Source: Bacteroidaceae bacterium (GTDB taxonomy: Bacteria; Bacteroidota; Bacteroidia; Bacteroidales; Bacteroidaceae). Taken from it: a stretch of 41,469 nucleotides of DNA. The notes under the pieces are model-generated. The model saw only the letters and a program-made list of their open reading frames with translations, made no database searches and had not been told where the DNA came from. The stretch covers positions 1 to 41,469 of the forward strand of contig JAGAAZ010000110.1 in assembly GCA_017614895.1 (NCBI GenBank), written 5' to 3'. Position 1 is the first letter of the stretch, and each line of letters starts with the position of its first letter. Below are positions 1 through 7,495 of the stretch, piece by piece. Made by a program: the position numbers and the translations under genes.

Positions 1-49
1 CCGCGATTTACTCGCGTGACTGGAGTTCAGACGTGTGCTCTTCCGATCT
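1..49. other. Illumina adapter carry-over at contig edge
   Basis: Bases 16-49 match, over their whole 34 nt, the Illumina TruSeq/multiplexing read-2 adapter that ends in TCTTCCGATCT. Bases 1-15 occupy the place of an index and part of the P7 primer. Translated in the frame of the following gene it gives MTGVQTCALPI, a peptide familiar as an adapter artefact in databases. It is not genomic DNA. The real genome starts at about base 50, so the first gene lacks its true start. Confidence 0.97.
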
Positions 50-807
50 ATGATGACAGCGGTTATCGTGTACCCTGCACGGTCGAGCCTCCGTTCCCGA
101 TGAAGGAATGGACTCCCCGACAGGAATTGCCTCCACTGGATGGTGTTCCCTGTATGGCATACAGTCTCAATACACCTCCTGCCGACATGAAGGGGCTTGT
201 GACTGTAGGACTCAGAGAATCGTGGGCATTGCTGCCCAGAGATTTCTACAATACGGCAGGTAAGGCATCGGAGTTGCTGTATTGGGATTCGAACACCCGT
301 TATTGTGGGGTGTGTGGTGCGCCGATGAAACGTGCCACAGCCATCAGTAAGCAATGCACGAACTGTGGCAAAGAAGTGTGGCCACAGGTGAGCCCTGCCA
401 TCATCGTGAGGATCAAGCGTGGAGATGACATCCTGCTGGTTCATGCGAAGAACTTCAGACGCAGCGAGATGTATGGATTGGTGGCAGGATTTGTGGAGAC
501 AGGCGAGACGCTGGAGGAGTGTGTGAAACGAGAGGTGGCAGAAGAAGTGGGATTGGAAATCAAGAATATACGATACTTCGGGAGTCAGCCCTGGCCCTAC
601 CCTTGTGGCATCATGATTGGCTTCACAGCTGACTATGTGAGTGGCGAGGTGCATGTACAAGAGGAGGAATTGAGCAATGCCGGTTGGTTCAACCGCGACC
701 AGCTTCCTCCCATCCCCGACAAGATGTCAATAGCCAGAAGATTGATTGACGACTATATAGCAGAAGAGAGACCTGACAAAGAAAAAGGATGTTCAACAAT
801 CAATTAA
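50..807 (+). CDS. nudC: NAD+/NADH diphosphatase NudC, 5'-truncated
   Basis: NudC is a Nudix hydrolase that splits NAD(H) into NMN(H) and AMP and can remove NAD caps from RNA. A four-cysteine zinc ribbon is visible (CxxC at nt 304-315 and again at 355-366). The Nudix box lies at about nt 487-555 in the form GFVETGE...REVAEEVGL. The NudC signature SQPWPYP follows at about nt 592-612; the family usually has SQPWPFP. The true N-terminus is missing because adapter sequence replaces everything before base 50, and the reading frame runs into the adapter by chance. About 250 genuine residues remain against roughly 260 in the family, so little is lost. The 3' end lies just before a lipoprotein gene and the two may be cotranscribed. 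Family call is firm; the start is absent. Confidence 0.93.
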
Positions 808-821
808 AAACTAAAAAAGCA

Positions 822-1583
822 ATGAAAAAGAATCAAATCACATGCTTGACATTGGCAACAGCCCTCTTGGCAAGTAGCTGCACGAGTTCTTATCAGGCAG
901 CAGGCGGCGTGACAGGTGCCATGATTGGCAGCCATGTCGGTGGCGCAGTGGGCGCTTTGGCTGGTCATGGTCCCTTCCGTGGTGAAAGCTCTGCACTTGG
1001 CAGTCTTATCGGCATGGGCATCGGTGCCATTTTGGGTGTGGGCATCACATCACAAATAGAGGAACAGGAACGCGCCGAAGCACGTCGATACGAAGACTAT
1101 GGTCAACACAGGACGACGGGTGGCGATGGTGGCTATTACGACAACAACGTGGGCTATCAGACGAGTGGCGGCTATCAGGGTGGTCAAGACACTCAAGGCA
1201 GCCGCAGCTATCAGATTGGCAATGGCGCTAACGAAGGTGCCATCACATCGACTGTGTTGAGCATTTCAGACCTCTCCTACATGGATGTGGACGGTGACGG
1301 CTATATCTCTAAGGATGAGACTATTGAAGTGGAAGGATACATCACCAACACGTCTAATTCCGTCTTGCGTGACATCGTGATCTACCTGACTGTGAACGAT
1401 GAAAAGGCATTCAGCATTTCTCCTTCGCTCACCACGACCTTGCAGCCAGGACAGAAGATTCGTTACACGGGACGTGTGCATTGCATCCGCACACGCAGCA
1501 TCACATCAGCAGGCATCAATCTGAATACAGATTATGCTGGCAAATCCTACACGAGCAACACGCTGTTTGTAGGGGTGAAATAA
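822..1583 (+). CDS. Glycine-zipper lipoprotein with EF-hand-like loop
   Basis: A predicted outer-membrane or periplasmic lipoprotein of 253 residues. The start at 822 is chosen because MKKNQ begins a classic signal peptide that ends in a lipobox-like ASSC; an in-frame ATG at 789 would add 11 non-signal residues and overlap nudC. After the cysteine comes a glycine-rich segment with GxxxG repeats (residues about 28-75), typical of glycine-zipper 2TM/YmgG-like or Rick_17kDa-type proteins. Then follow a Gly/Tyr/Gln-rich linker and a C-terminal beta-rich region that opens with DVDGDGYISKDE, a good match to a calcium-binding EF-hand/dockerin loop. The C-terminal domain resembles a CARDB/Ig-like beta sandwich (conserved-looking LQPGQK), but I cannot assign a family. 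Function unknown; an envelope-structural role is inference. Confidence 0.8.
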   Translation: MKKNQITCLTLATALLASSCTSSYQAAGGVTGAMIGSHVGGAVGALAGHGPFRGESSALGSLIGMGIGAILGVGITSQIEEQERAEARRYEDYGQHRTTGGDGGYYDNNVGYQTSGGYQGGQDTQGSRSYQIGNGANEGAITSTVLSISDLSYMDVDGDGYISKDETIEVEGYITNTSNSVLRDIVIYLTVNDEKAFSISPSLTTTLQPGQKIRYTGRVHCIRTRSITSAGINLNTDYAGKSYTSNTLFVGVK

Positions 1584-1592
1584 AGCCCAAAA

Positions 1593-1703
1593 CTTGATTA
1601 ATAAGAAAGCACCCAATCGATTAATAAGAAAGGTGGTGCCTTGATTAGTAAGAAAGCACCCACCTTGATTAGTAAGAAGGGTGATGCCTTGATTAATAAG
1701 ATA
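1593..1703. repeat. Five-copy 24-bp tandem repeat with complementary spacers
   Basis: Five copies of CTTGATTARTAAGAA begin at 1593, 1616, 1640, 1664 and 1688, a period of 23-24 bp. The 9-bp spacers alternate between a GCACCC type and a GGTGGTGC/GGGTGATGC type, which are near reverse complements. Neighbouring spacers can therefore pair, for example GGTGGTGC (1632-1639) with GCACCCACC (1656-1664, one bulged C), leaving a repeat copy in the loop. The block sits between the convergent ends of the lipoprotein and TonB-C genes, so a transcription-termination or RNA-stability role is possible. It is too short and closely spaced for a CRISPR array. Confidence 0.85.
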
Positions 1704-1713
1704 GTTTTTGACC

Positions 1714-2145
1714 CTAAACTTCGGTGGTAGGCAAATCAAAGAAAGAGAGCCTGCCGTTGCGAATTGGGAAGGTGATGTCAACACGACCTCTCACCTTCTC
1801 TTTTCCTGATGTGGCGGGCTTGAATTTCATTTTCTTACATACCCTGACGGCTTCTGCATCAAGACTCTTCGTCAACGAACGGACAACCTGTGCATTCTCC
1901 ACGTTGCCTTTGGCATTCACAATCACAGCGACGACTATTCTGCCATCCACCTTCTCTCTTTGCTTCGGTTGTTTGAAGTTTTTCAGGAGATAAGCTTTGA
2001 CTGCCTCTTCCCCACCCTTGTATTGCGGTGGAGTCACCCTTTCCCTCCTTTGCTCCGTCTGTTGGCGAGGTGAAAAATCGAAGAAGAATTGAGCCTTTGC
2101 TGATGCTGTCAAAAGCAGAAACAGCAGCAGGATGAAATGTCGCAT
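1714..2145 (-). CDS. Small periplasmic TonB C-terminal domain protein
   Basis: A 143-residue exported protein. Residues 1-18 form a signal peptide ending in AKAQ, the usual Bacteroidota form. A short Arg/Gln-rich linker leads into a TonB_C domain (about residues 45-135): the pattern GGEEAVKAYLLKNF, then DGRIVVAVIVNAKGNVENAQVV, is split by family-typical turns and is followed by a C-terminal strand around FPIRNGR. Full TonB proteins have an N-terminal transmembrane anchor and a proline-rich span; here the signal peptide looks cleavable and the linker is short. It is therefore more likely a free periplasmic TonB_C protein than the energy transducer that partners ExbBD. It is transcribed alone and converges with the lipoprotein gene across the 24-bp repeat. 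Confidence 0.82.
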   Translation of the reverse strand: MRHFILLLFLLLTASAKAQFFFDFSPRQQTEQRRERVTPPQYKGGEEAVKAYLLKNFKQPKQREKVDGRIVVAVIVNAKGNVENAQVVRSLTKSLDAEAVRVCKKMKFKPATSGKEKVRGRVDITFPIRNGRLSFFDLPTTEV

Positions 2146-2173
2146 AATCGTGTCGTTTTGATGTTTACGGGTT

Positions 2174-2205
2174 CAAAATTAGTGGAAAGTTTTCGTTCTG
2201 ACAAG
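2174..2205 (-). promoter_or_regulatory. Promoter of the TonB-C protein gene
   Basis: On the minus strand the -7 element TAATTTTG (2174-2181) matches the Bacteroidota consensus TAnnTTTG. It is preceded at 20 bp by CTTG (2202-2205), one mismatch from TTTG. The start codon lies 28 bp downstream. Confidence 0.6.
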
Positions 2206-2266
2206 AATTTTATTCGGAAAGATGGAAAAATTTTAATTTCTTTAATAATGTGTCAGAATAAATGCC

Positions 2267-2274
2267 TAACTTTG
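2267..2274 (+). promoter_or_regulatory. Promoter -7 element for the purH/mre transcript
   Basis: TAACTTTG matches TAnnTTTG exactly and is the best such element in the 268-bp gap before purH. The -33 region is AT-rich without a clean TTTG. It predicts a 5' leader of about 130 nt that contains the palindrome at 2303-2318. Confidence 0.55.
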
Positions 2275-2302
2275 CATTTCGTAAGGCAAAAGAAGGGCTT
2301 TG

Positions 2303-2327
2303 TTGTGTGCGCACACAAGCGTCTTTT
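2303..2327 (+). promoter_or_regulatory. Perfect 16-bp palindrome plus T-run in purH leader
   Basis: TTGTGTGCGCACACAA (2303-2318) is a perfect palindrome. Four bases later comes a run of five T (2323-2327). It lies about 20-40 nt downstream of the predicted transcription start and about 95 bp before the purH start codon. As DNA it could be an operator; as RNA it could be an attenuator-like hairpin, though a loopless palindrome must open its centre to fold. The rest of 2146-2413 shows no gene. Confidence 0.5.
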
Positions 2328-2413
2328 TCCACCCAAAAGAATTGAATGAAATGGGCGAATAGCTTACATCCAAAAATCAATAAGTAACAACCAATAAAAT
2401 TTAGGACTAAACA

Positions 2414-3007
2414 ATGGCTGACGTAAAGAAGATTAAGACCGCGCTCGTGTCCGTGTATCACAAGGACGGATTGGACGAGCTTCTTGCAGAACTGAACAAA
2501 AACGGAGTGAAATTCCTTTCAACAGGAGGTACACAAGCATTTATTGAAAGCCTTGGCTATCCATGCGAGAAAGTTGAGGACTTGACTACATATCCATCTA
2601 TTTTGGGAGGTCGTGTGAAGACATTGCACCCCAAAGTGTTTGGCGGCATTCTGGGACGTCGCGAATTGGAAAGCGACCAACAGGAAATGGCGAAATATGA
2701 GATTCCTGAAATTGACCTTGTCATCGTTGACCTCTATCCCTTCGAGGAGACTGTAGCTTCGACCAACGACGAGCCCACCATCATCGAGAAGATTGACATC
2801 GGCGGCATCTCGCTCATTCGTGCTGCAGCCAAGAACTTCAACGATGTGGTGATTGTGCCCAGCAAGGCTGAGTACAAGCCATTGCTCGATATTGTCAAGG
2901 CACAGGGTGCTGAGACCACGAAAGCACAGCGCAAGCAATTTGCAGAACGTGCATTCGCCACTTCAAGCCATTATGACACAGCCATTCATGCATATTTCGC
3001 AAAATAA
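2414..3007 (+). CDS. purH: IMP cyclohydrolase domain (N-terminal half of PurH)
   Basis: This 197-residue protein is the MGS-like IMP cyclohydrolase domain of PurH, which closes the ring of FAICAR to give IMP, the last step of purine synthesis. Recognisable family blocks are LVSVYHKDGLDELL near the N-terminus, FLSTGGTQAF, GGRVKTLHPKVFGGIL, VDLYPFEETV and the domain-ending ATSSHYDTAIHAYF. Usual bifunctional PurH proteins run to about 510-530 residues because an AICAR formyltransferase domain follows. Here the stop codon falls at the domain boundary and mreB starts 12 nt later, so no remnant is present. A separate AICAR formyltransferase must exist elsewhere if the pathway is complete (inference). 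First gene of the mre cluster. Confidence 0.93.
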   Translation: MADVKKIKTALVSVYHKDGLDELLAELNKNGVKFLSTGGTQAFIESLGYPCEKVEDLTTYPSILGGRVKTLHPKVFGGILGRRELESDQQEMAKYEIPEIDLVIVDLYPFEETVASTNDEPTIIEKIDIGGISLIRAAAKNFNDVVIVPSKAEYKPLLDIVKAQGAETTKAQRKQFAERAFATSSHYDTAIHAYFAK

Positions 3008-3019
3008 TAGAATACAATT

Positions 3020-4042
3020 ATGGGATTTTTCTCTTTGACACAAGATATAGCGATGGACCTCGGCACCGCCAACACCATCATCACCTGCAACGGTAAAATT
3101 GTGGTGGACGAGCCATCGGTGGTTGCTCTCGACAAAAAGAACAACAAAATGATTGCCGTGGGCAAGAAGGCAAAAATGATGCATGAGAAGGTGCACGAGG
3201 GCATCCGCACTTGCCGTCCTTTGCAAAATGGTGTGATTGCCGACTTCTATGCCTGCGAACAGATGATGCGCGGTCTTATTAAGATGGTGAAGACTGGCCA
3301 TCACCTCTTCACGCCTTCTCTCCGCATGGTGATTGGCGTTCCTTCTGGTTCGACAGAAGTGGAACTGCGTGCCGTTCGCGACAGTGCAGAGCATTCTGGC
3401 GGTCGCGATGTCTATCTGTTGTTCGAGCCTATGGCTGCCGCTATCGGTTGCGGCATCGATGTGGAGGCTCCAGAAGGTCAGATGATTGTAGATATAGGTG
3501 GTGGTTCCACCGAGATTGCTGTCATCTCTTTGGGCGGTATCGTCAGCAACAATTCCATCCGTATAGCAGGTGACGAACTGACTGCGGACATTCAGGAATA
3601 TATGGCACGTCAGCACAATGTGAGAGTGTCAGAGCGTATGGCTGAGCGCATCAAGATCAACGTCGGTTCAGCATTGACAGACCTTGGCGATGAAGCTCCA
3701 GAGGATTTCGTGGTGCATGGTCCTAACCGTATCACAGCCCTGCCTCTCGAAATTGCCGTATGCTATCAGGAAATTGCACATTGCATTGACAAGACGATTG
3801 CCAAGATTGAAACAGCTGTGCTGCAGGCACTCGAAGCCACTCCACCAGAATTGTATGCCGACATCGTGAAGAATGGTATCTGGCTAACTGGTGGTGGTGC
3901 ATTGCTCCGTGGTCTGGACAAGCGTCTGAGTGACAAGATTCAGATTCCTTTCCATGTGGATGATGACCCATTGCACTCTGTGGCAAAGGGTACTGGCATC
4001 GCATTGAAGAACGTCAACAATTTCCAATTCTTGATGAGATAA
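3020..4042 (+). CDS. mreB: Rod shape-determining actin homologue MreB
   Basis: MreB polymerises under the inner membrane and directs the elongasome that inserts lateral-wall peptidoglycan. The 340-residue length is normal. The phosphate-1 motif DLGTANT lies at residues 13-19, phosphate-2 appears as DIGGGSTE in the middle of the protein, and the adenosine-binding GGGALLRGL is near the C-terminus. The N-terminal MGFFSLTQD is the membrane-associating segment. It follows purH by 12 nt and precedes mreC by 9 nt, so it is clearly in one operon with mreC, mreD, mrdA and rodA. Confidence 0.97.
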   Translation: MGFFSLTQDIAMDLGTANTIITCNGKIVVDEPSVVALDKKNNKMIAVGKKAKMMHEKVHEGIRTCRPLQNGVIADFYACEQMMRGLIKMVKTGHHLFTPSLRMVIGVPSGSTEVELRAVRDSAEHSGGRDVYLLFEPMAAAIGCGIDVEAPEGQMIVDIGGGSTEIAVISLGGIVSNNSIRIAGDELTADIQEYMARQHNVRVSERMAERIKINVGSALTDLGDEAPEDFVVHGPNRITALPLEIAVCYQEIAHCIDKTIAKIETAVLQALEATPPELYADIVKNGIWLTGGGALLRGLDKRLSDKIQIPFHVDDDPLHSVAKGTGIALKNVNNFQFLMR

Positions 4043-4051
4043 ACGCACATC

Positions 4052-5089
4052 ATGCGTGCACTGATTGACTTAATCATACACAACAAGCACTGGTTTGTGT
4101 TCCTGTTGCTGGAAGTGATAAGCCTGGTCTTTCTTTTCAGTCACAACGGATACCAAAAGAGTGTATATTTCACGACTGCTAATGACGTGGTAGGTTCAGC
4201 CTACAACGTCATTAGTGGCATTACGTCATATCTCCATCTGAAAGAGGAGAACCATGATTTGGAGGCTGCCAACGAGCAACTGCGCAAAGAGGTGTATGAG
4301 ATGCATCAACAACTGGAGGCGATACAGAAAGACAGCGTGAAACGTATGCCCGCCCTGTCTTTGAAATATGATGTAGTGAGTGCGCAAGTGGTGAACATGA
4401 CCATTCACAAAGCAAACAATTTCATCACCATCAACAAGGGCGAAGCGGACGGTATTCGTCCTGAAATGGGTGTCATCAACTCTCGTGGTGTGGTGGGTAT
4501 CGTGTATATGACCAGTCGTCATTACAGCATCGTGATGCCTCTGCTGAATGTTAATAGCAAGATTAGCTGCCGACTGCGTAATTCGGAGTATTTCGGATCG
4601 CTCGTTTGGCAACGAGGTTATGCCGACATCGCCTACGTGACAAGTGTGCCGAGACACGCTCCTGTGAAGAAGAAGGAAATTGTGGAGACCAATGGTTATT
4701 CCGACATCTTCCCTCCTGGATTACCCATTGGAGTGGTGCAAGAGATTGGCGATTCGCCTGATGGCATGTCCTACTTCCTTCGTGTGAAATTGTTTGCCAA
4801 CTTCCCCACCCTGCGTGAAGTGTCTGTCATCACCAATTACAGTTCACCAGAACGCCGCATGTTGGAAGAAATGGCTGAAGACCCTGCGAAACAAGACAGC
4901 GTCCTCATCAGTCAAGACAAGATGAAGGAACTGGAAGAACAAAAGAAGAAGGCTGCGGATGAGAAAGCTGAGAAAGAAAGGCTTGAATTTGAGAGAGTGA
5001 AGCAACAGCTGGAGAAGGAGCATTCCACTTCCACACCTTCCGCAACAATTACAAATGATAACCCAATAAGCACCGATACAGTCAGATGA
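4052..5089 (+). CDS. mreC: Rod shape-determining protein MreC
   Basis: MreC is the bitopic scaffold that links MreB filaments to PBP2 and RodA. One transmembrane helix is seen at about residues 13-31, then a periplasmic coiled coil (about 62-95, LKEENHDLEAANEQLRKEV) and the two-barrel MreC domain containing GVVGIVYMTSRHYSIVMPLL. An extra charged tail from about residue 285 to 325 (KEQ-rich, KMKELEEQKKKAADEKAEK) follows the core domain and is predicted helical; its role is unknown. The last four bases overlap the mreD start as ATGA, indicating translational coupling. Confidence 0.95.
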   Translation: MRALIDLIIHNKHWFVFLLLEVISLVFLFSHNGYQKSVYFTTANDVVGSAYNVISGITSYLHLKEENHDLEAANEQLRKEVYEMHQQLEAIQKDSVKRMPALSLKYDVVSAQVVNMTIHKANNFITINKGEADGIRPEMGVINSRGVVGIVYMTSRHYSIVMPLLNVNSKISCRLRNSEYFGSLVWQRGYADIAYVTSVPRHAPVKKKEIVETNGYSDIFPPGLPIGVVQEIGDSPDGMSYFLRVKLFANFPTLREVSVITNYSSPERRMLEEMAEDPAKQDSVLISQDKMKELEEQKKKAADEKAEKERLEFERVKQQLEKEHSTSTPSATITNDNPISTDTVR

Positions 5090-5610
5090 ATTCCATATTC
5101 CTCACACGTCTCTTTAGACTCTTCATCCTGCTGCTCTTTCAGGTGTTGGTGTTCAACAACATCCACCTGTTGGGCTATATCACACCGCTTGTGATCGGTT
5201 ATATGGTGGTATGCATGCATCGCAACGCCTCACGTATTGCCGTATTGGTGTGGGGATTTGTCATCGGATTACTATTCGACACATTCAGCAATACGGCAGG
5301 CATGGGTGCTGCATCCTGCACCTTGATTGCCATGATTCAGCCCGTCCTGCTCGAAAGACTGGCACCTCGTGATTCTGCTGAGAACCTGACTCCTTCTTTC
5401 ACGTCATTGGGTTTCTGGAATTACGTCTTTTATGTGTTTCTTCTGATGGCAGCGTTGCACGGATGTTTTTATTTGCTGGATGCCTTCACGCTGACAGATT
5501 GGCCATTGACCCTTTTCTCCATTTCGGGAGGCTCGGTGTTCACGACAATCATCATTATCTTTATTGAGCTTTTGATCCGTACAAGAAAGGAAACAACGCG
5601 TCATCTGTAA
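5086..5610 (+). CDS. mreD: Rod shape-determining membrane protein MreD
   Basis: A 174-residue polytopic inner-membrane protein of the elongasome with about five hydrophobic helices, the usual MreD size. Sequence conservation in MreD is weak, so the call rests on membrane topology, length and position: it overlaps the mreC stop by 4 nt and ends 6 nt before PBP2. The C-terminus is a short basic cytoplasmic tail (RTRKETTRHL). Confidence 0.92.
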   Translation: MNSIFLTRLFRLFILLLFQVLVFNNIHLLGYITPLVIGYMVVCMHRNASRIAVLVWGFVIGLLFDTFSNTAGMGAASCTLIAMIQPVLLERLAPRDSAENLTPSFTSLGFWNYVFYVFLLMAALHGCFYLLDAFTLTDWPLTLFSISGGSVFTTIIIIFIELLIRTRKETTRHL

Positions 5611-5616
5611 GAAGCC

Positions 5617-7461
5617 ATGAAAAGCCACTTCTACGAATATCGTAAGTTTGTACTTGCCGGTATAGCATTGGTAATTGTTCTTTGCTATATCGTCCGTTTG
5701 GCTTTTCTGCAGCTTTCCGATGGAGAATACAAGACCCGCGCCGATGACAATGCTTTCTTCAACAATGTCATCTTCCCTGCACGTGGCGTCATCTACGACC
5801 GCAATGGAGAGTTGCTTGTCTTCAACCAGCCAGCCTACGACATCATGGTTATCATGCGCGAAGTTCACAACCTCGACACGCTCGACTTCTGCAAGACCAT
5901 TGGCATCACGCGGGATTTTTTTGACAAGCGCATGGCCACCATCAAGAACATCGATAAGAACCCTGGCTATTCCACCTATACCCCACAGCTTTTCATGCCA
6001 CAGATTTCCGCTGAGGAGTACGGCGTTTTTCAGGAGAAATTATTCCGTTTCCACGGATTCTATATTCGCGAGAGAACCATCCGGCGTTATGCCACCGACC
6101 ATTGCGCCCACATATTAGGCGATGTGGCTGAGGTGTCTCAAAAGGAGGTGGACAACGATGACTATTACTCTCCTGGCGACTACATCGGCAAGCAGGGTGT
6201 TGAACGCAGTTATGAGCCTGAGCTGCGCGGCATCAAGGGAGTTCAAATTCTTTTGCGAGATGCTCGAGGACGCATCCAAGGGCATTACCGCAATGGTGCA
6301 CTCGACCGCAAACCTGTTCCAGGCAAGAACCTCACGCTTTCCATCGACGCCAAATTGCAGGCACTTGGCGAACGGCTGATGGAGGGAAAGATGGGTGCCA
6401 TTGTTGCTATCGAGCCAAAGACTGGTGAGATTCTCTGCATGGTGAGTTCGCCCAGCTATGATCCGCACAGGATGGAAGGCAAGCAACGCGGTGAGCAGAT
6501 GCTGGAGATGCAGCGCGACCCGATGAAGCCGATGCTCAACCGAGCCATCTCGGGTACTTATCCTCCTGGATCCACGTTCAAGACTTCTCAGGGATTGACC
6601 TTCTTGCAAGAGGGCATCATCACGCCATCCACAGCCTTTCCCTGCTATCGAGGATTCGTCACTAAGGGAATGCGTGTGGGGTGTCACGGCCACGGCTCTC
6701 CCCTGCCCCTCATTCCTGCCATTGCCACCTCGTGCAACGGATACTTCTGCTGGGGTCTCTACCACATGCTGAACAACCGCAAGCAATACAAGAACATACA
6801 GGAGGCCATGACGACCTGGAAAGATTATATGGTGTCGATGGGATTCGGCTACAGGTTGGGCGTTGATTTGCCTGGTGAAGCGCGTGGCATGATTCCCAAT
6901 GCCGATTACTACGACCGCCGACTGGGTCAGTGGAATGCACTGGGTGTCATTTCCATCGCCATCGGACAAGGCGAGGTGACGCTCACGCCGCTTCAGATCG
7001 CCAATTTGGGAGCGACCATTGCCAATCGCGGTTACTACATCACGCCGCATATCGTCAAGGCCATCGAAGGTGGACACATCGCCGACAGCCTCAAGGTGAA
7101 GCACGAGACCAAGGTGGAAAAGAAGTACTACGACATGGTGGCGGAGGGAATGCGCAAGGCGGTGCTGGGCGGAACCTGCCGTAGTGCCAACACATCCATG
7201 TATGAGGTCTGCGGAAAGACAGGAACGGCTCAGAACCGCGGCAAGGACCACTCCGCGTTCATGGGATTCGCTCCCAAGGACGACCCCAAGATTGCCATTG
7301 CCGTCTATGTGGAGAACGGCGGTTTCGGTGCCACATTCGGCGTGCCTATTGGCGCCCTGATGATGGAGCAATACATCAACGGTCAACTCTCGCCAGGCAG
7401 CGAGGCAAGGGCGGCATCCTTCCAGAGCCGTCACATCGATTACGGAACAAGAGAACGATAA
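5617..7461 (+). CDS. mrdA: Penicillin-binding protein 2 (elongasome transpeptidase)
   Basis: Class B PBP that cross-links the peptidoglycan made by RodA. One N-terminal transmembrane helix spans about residues 11-32, then comes the dimerisation/pedestal domain with the RGVIYDRNGELL signature at about 49-60. The transpeptidase domain follows. Its catalytic motifs are all intact: STFK with nucleophile S319 and K322, SCN at 372-374, and KTG at 534-536. Length (614) is normal. The C-terminal part is more GC-rich than the start of the operon. The long antisense frame opposite this gene is a shadow of its codon bias. Confidence 0.96.
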   Translation: MKSHFYEYRKFVLAGIALVIVLCYIVRLAFLQLSDGEYKTRADDNAFFNNVIFPARGVIYDRNGELLVFNQPAYDIMVIMREVHNLDTLDFCKTIGITRDFFDKRMATIKNIDKNPGYSTYTPQLFMPQISAEEYGVFQEKLFRFHGFYIRERTIRRYATDHCAHILGDVAEVSQKEVDNDDYYSPGDYIGKQGVERSYEPELRGIKGVQILLRDARGRIQGHYRNGALDRKPVPGKNLTLSIDAKLQALGERLMEGKMGAIVAIEPKTGEILCMVSSPSYDPHRMEGKQRGEQMLEMQRDPMKPMLNRAISGTYPPGSTFKTSQGLTFLQEGIITPSTAFPCYRGFVTKGMRVGCHGHGSPLPLIPAIATSCNGYFCWGLYHMLNNRKQYKNIQEAMTTWKDYMVSMGFGYRLGVDLPGEARGMIPNADYYDRRLGQWNALGVISIAIGQGEVTLTPLQIANLGATIANRGYYITPHIVKAIEGGHIADSLKVKHETKVEKKYYDMVAEGMRKAVLGGTCRSANTSMYEVCGKTGTAQNRGKDHSAFMGFAPKDDPKIAIAVYVENGGFGATFGVPIGALMMEQYINGQLSPGSEARAASFQSRHIDYGTRER

Positions 7462-7495
7462 ACCAGCCATAACGGCAGCATCATCAACAGCAACA

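Noticed and set aside
1593-1703. CRISPR array
   Set aside because: Repeats are about 15 bp with 9-bp spacers that are themselves related; no cas genes are near.
1506-1784. Minus-strand frame with eight-residue peptide repeats (LINQG/LTNQG) across the 24-bp array
   Set aside because: The period is a multiple of three, so any frame repeats. The frame starts inside the TonB-C gene and ends inside the lipoprotein gene with no initiation signal.
2414-3007. purH as a frameshifted pseudogene
   Set aside because: The frame is intact, ends at the natural domain boundary and is followed at once by mreB; no leftover formyltransferase sequence is visible in any frame.
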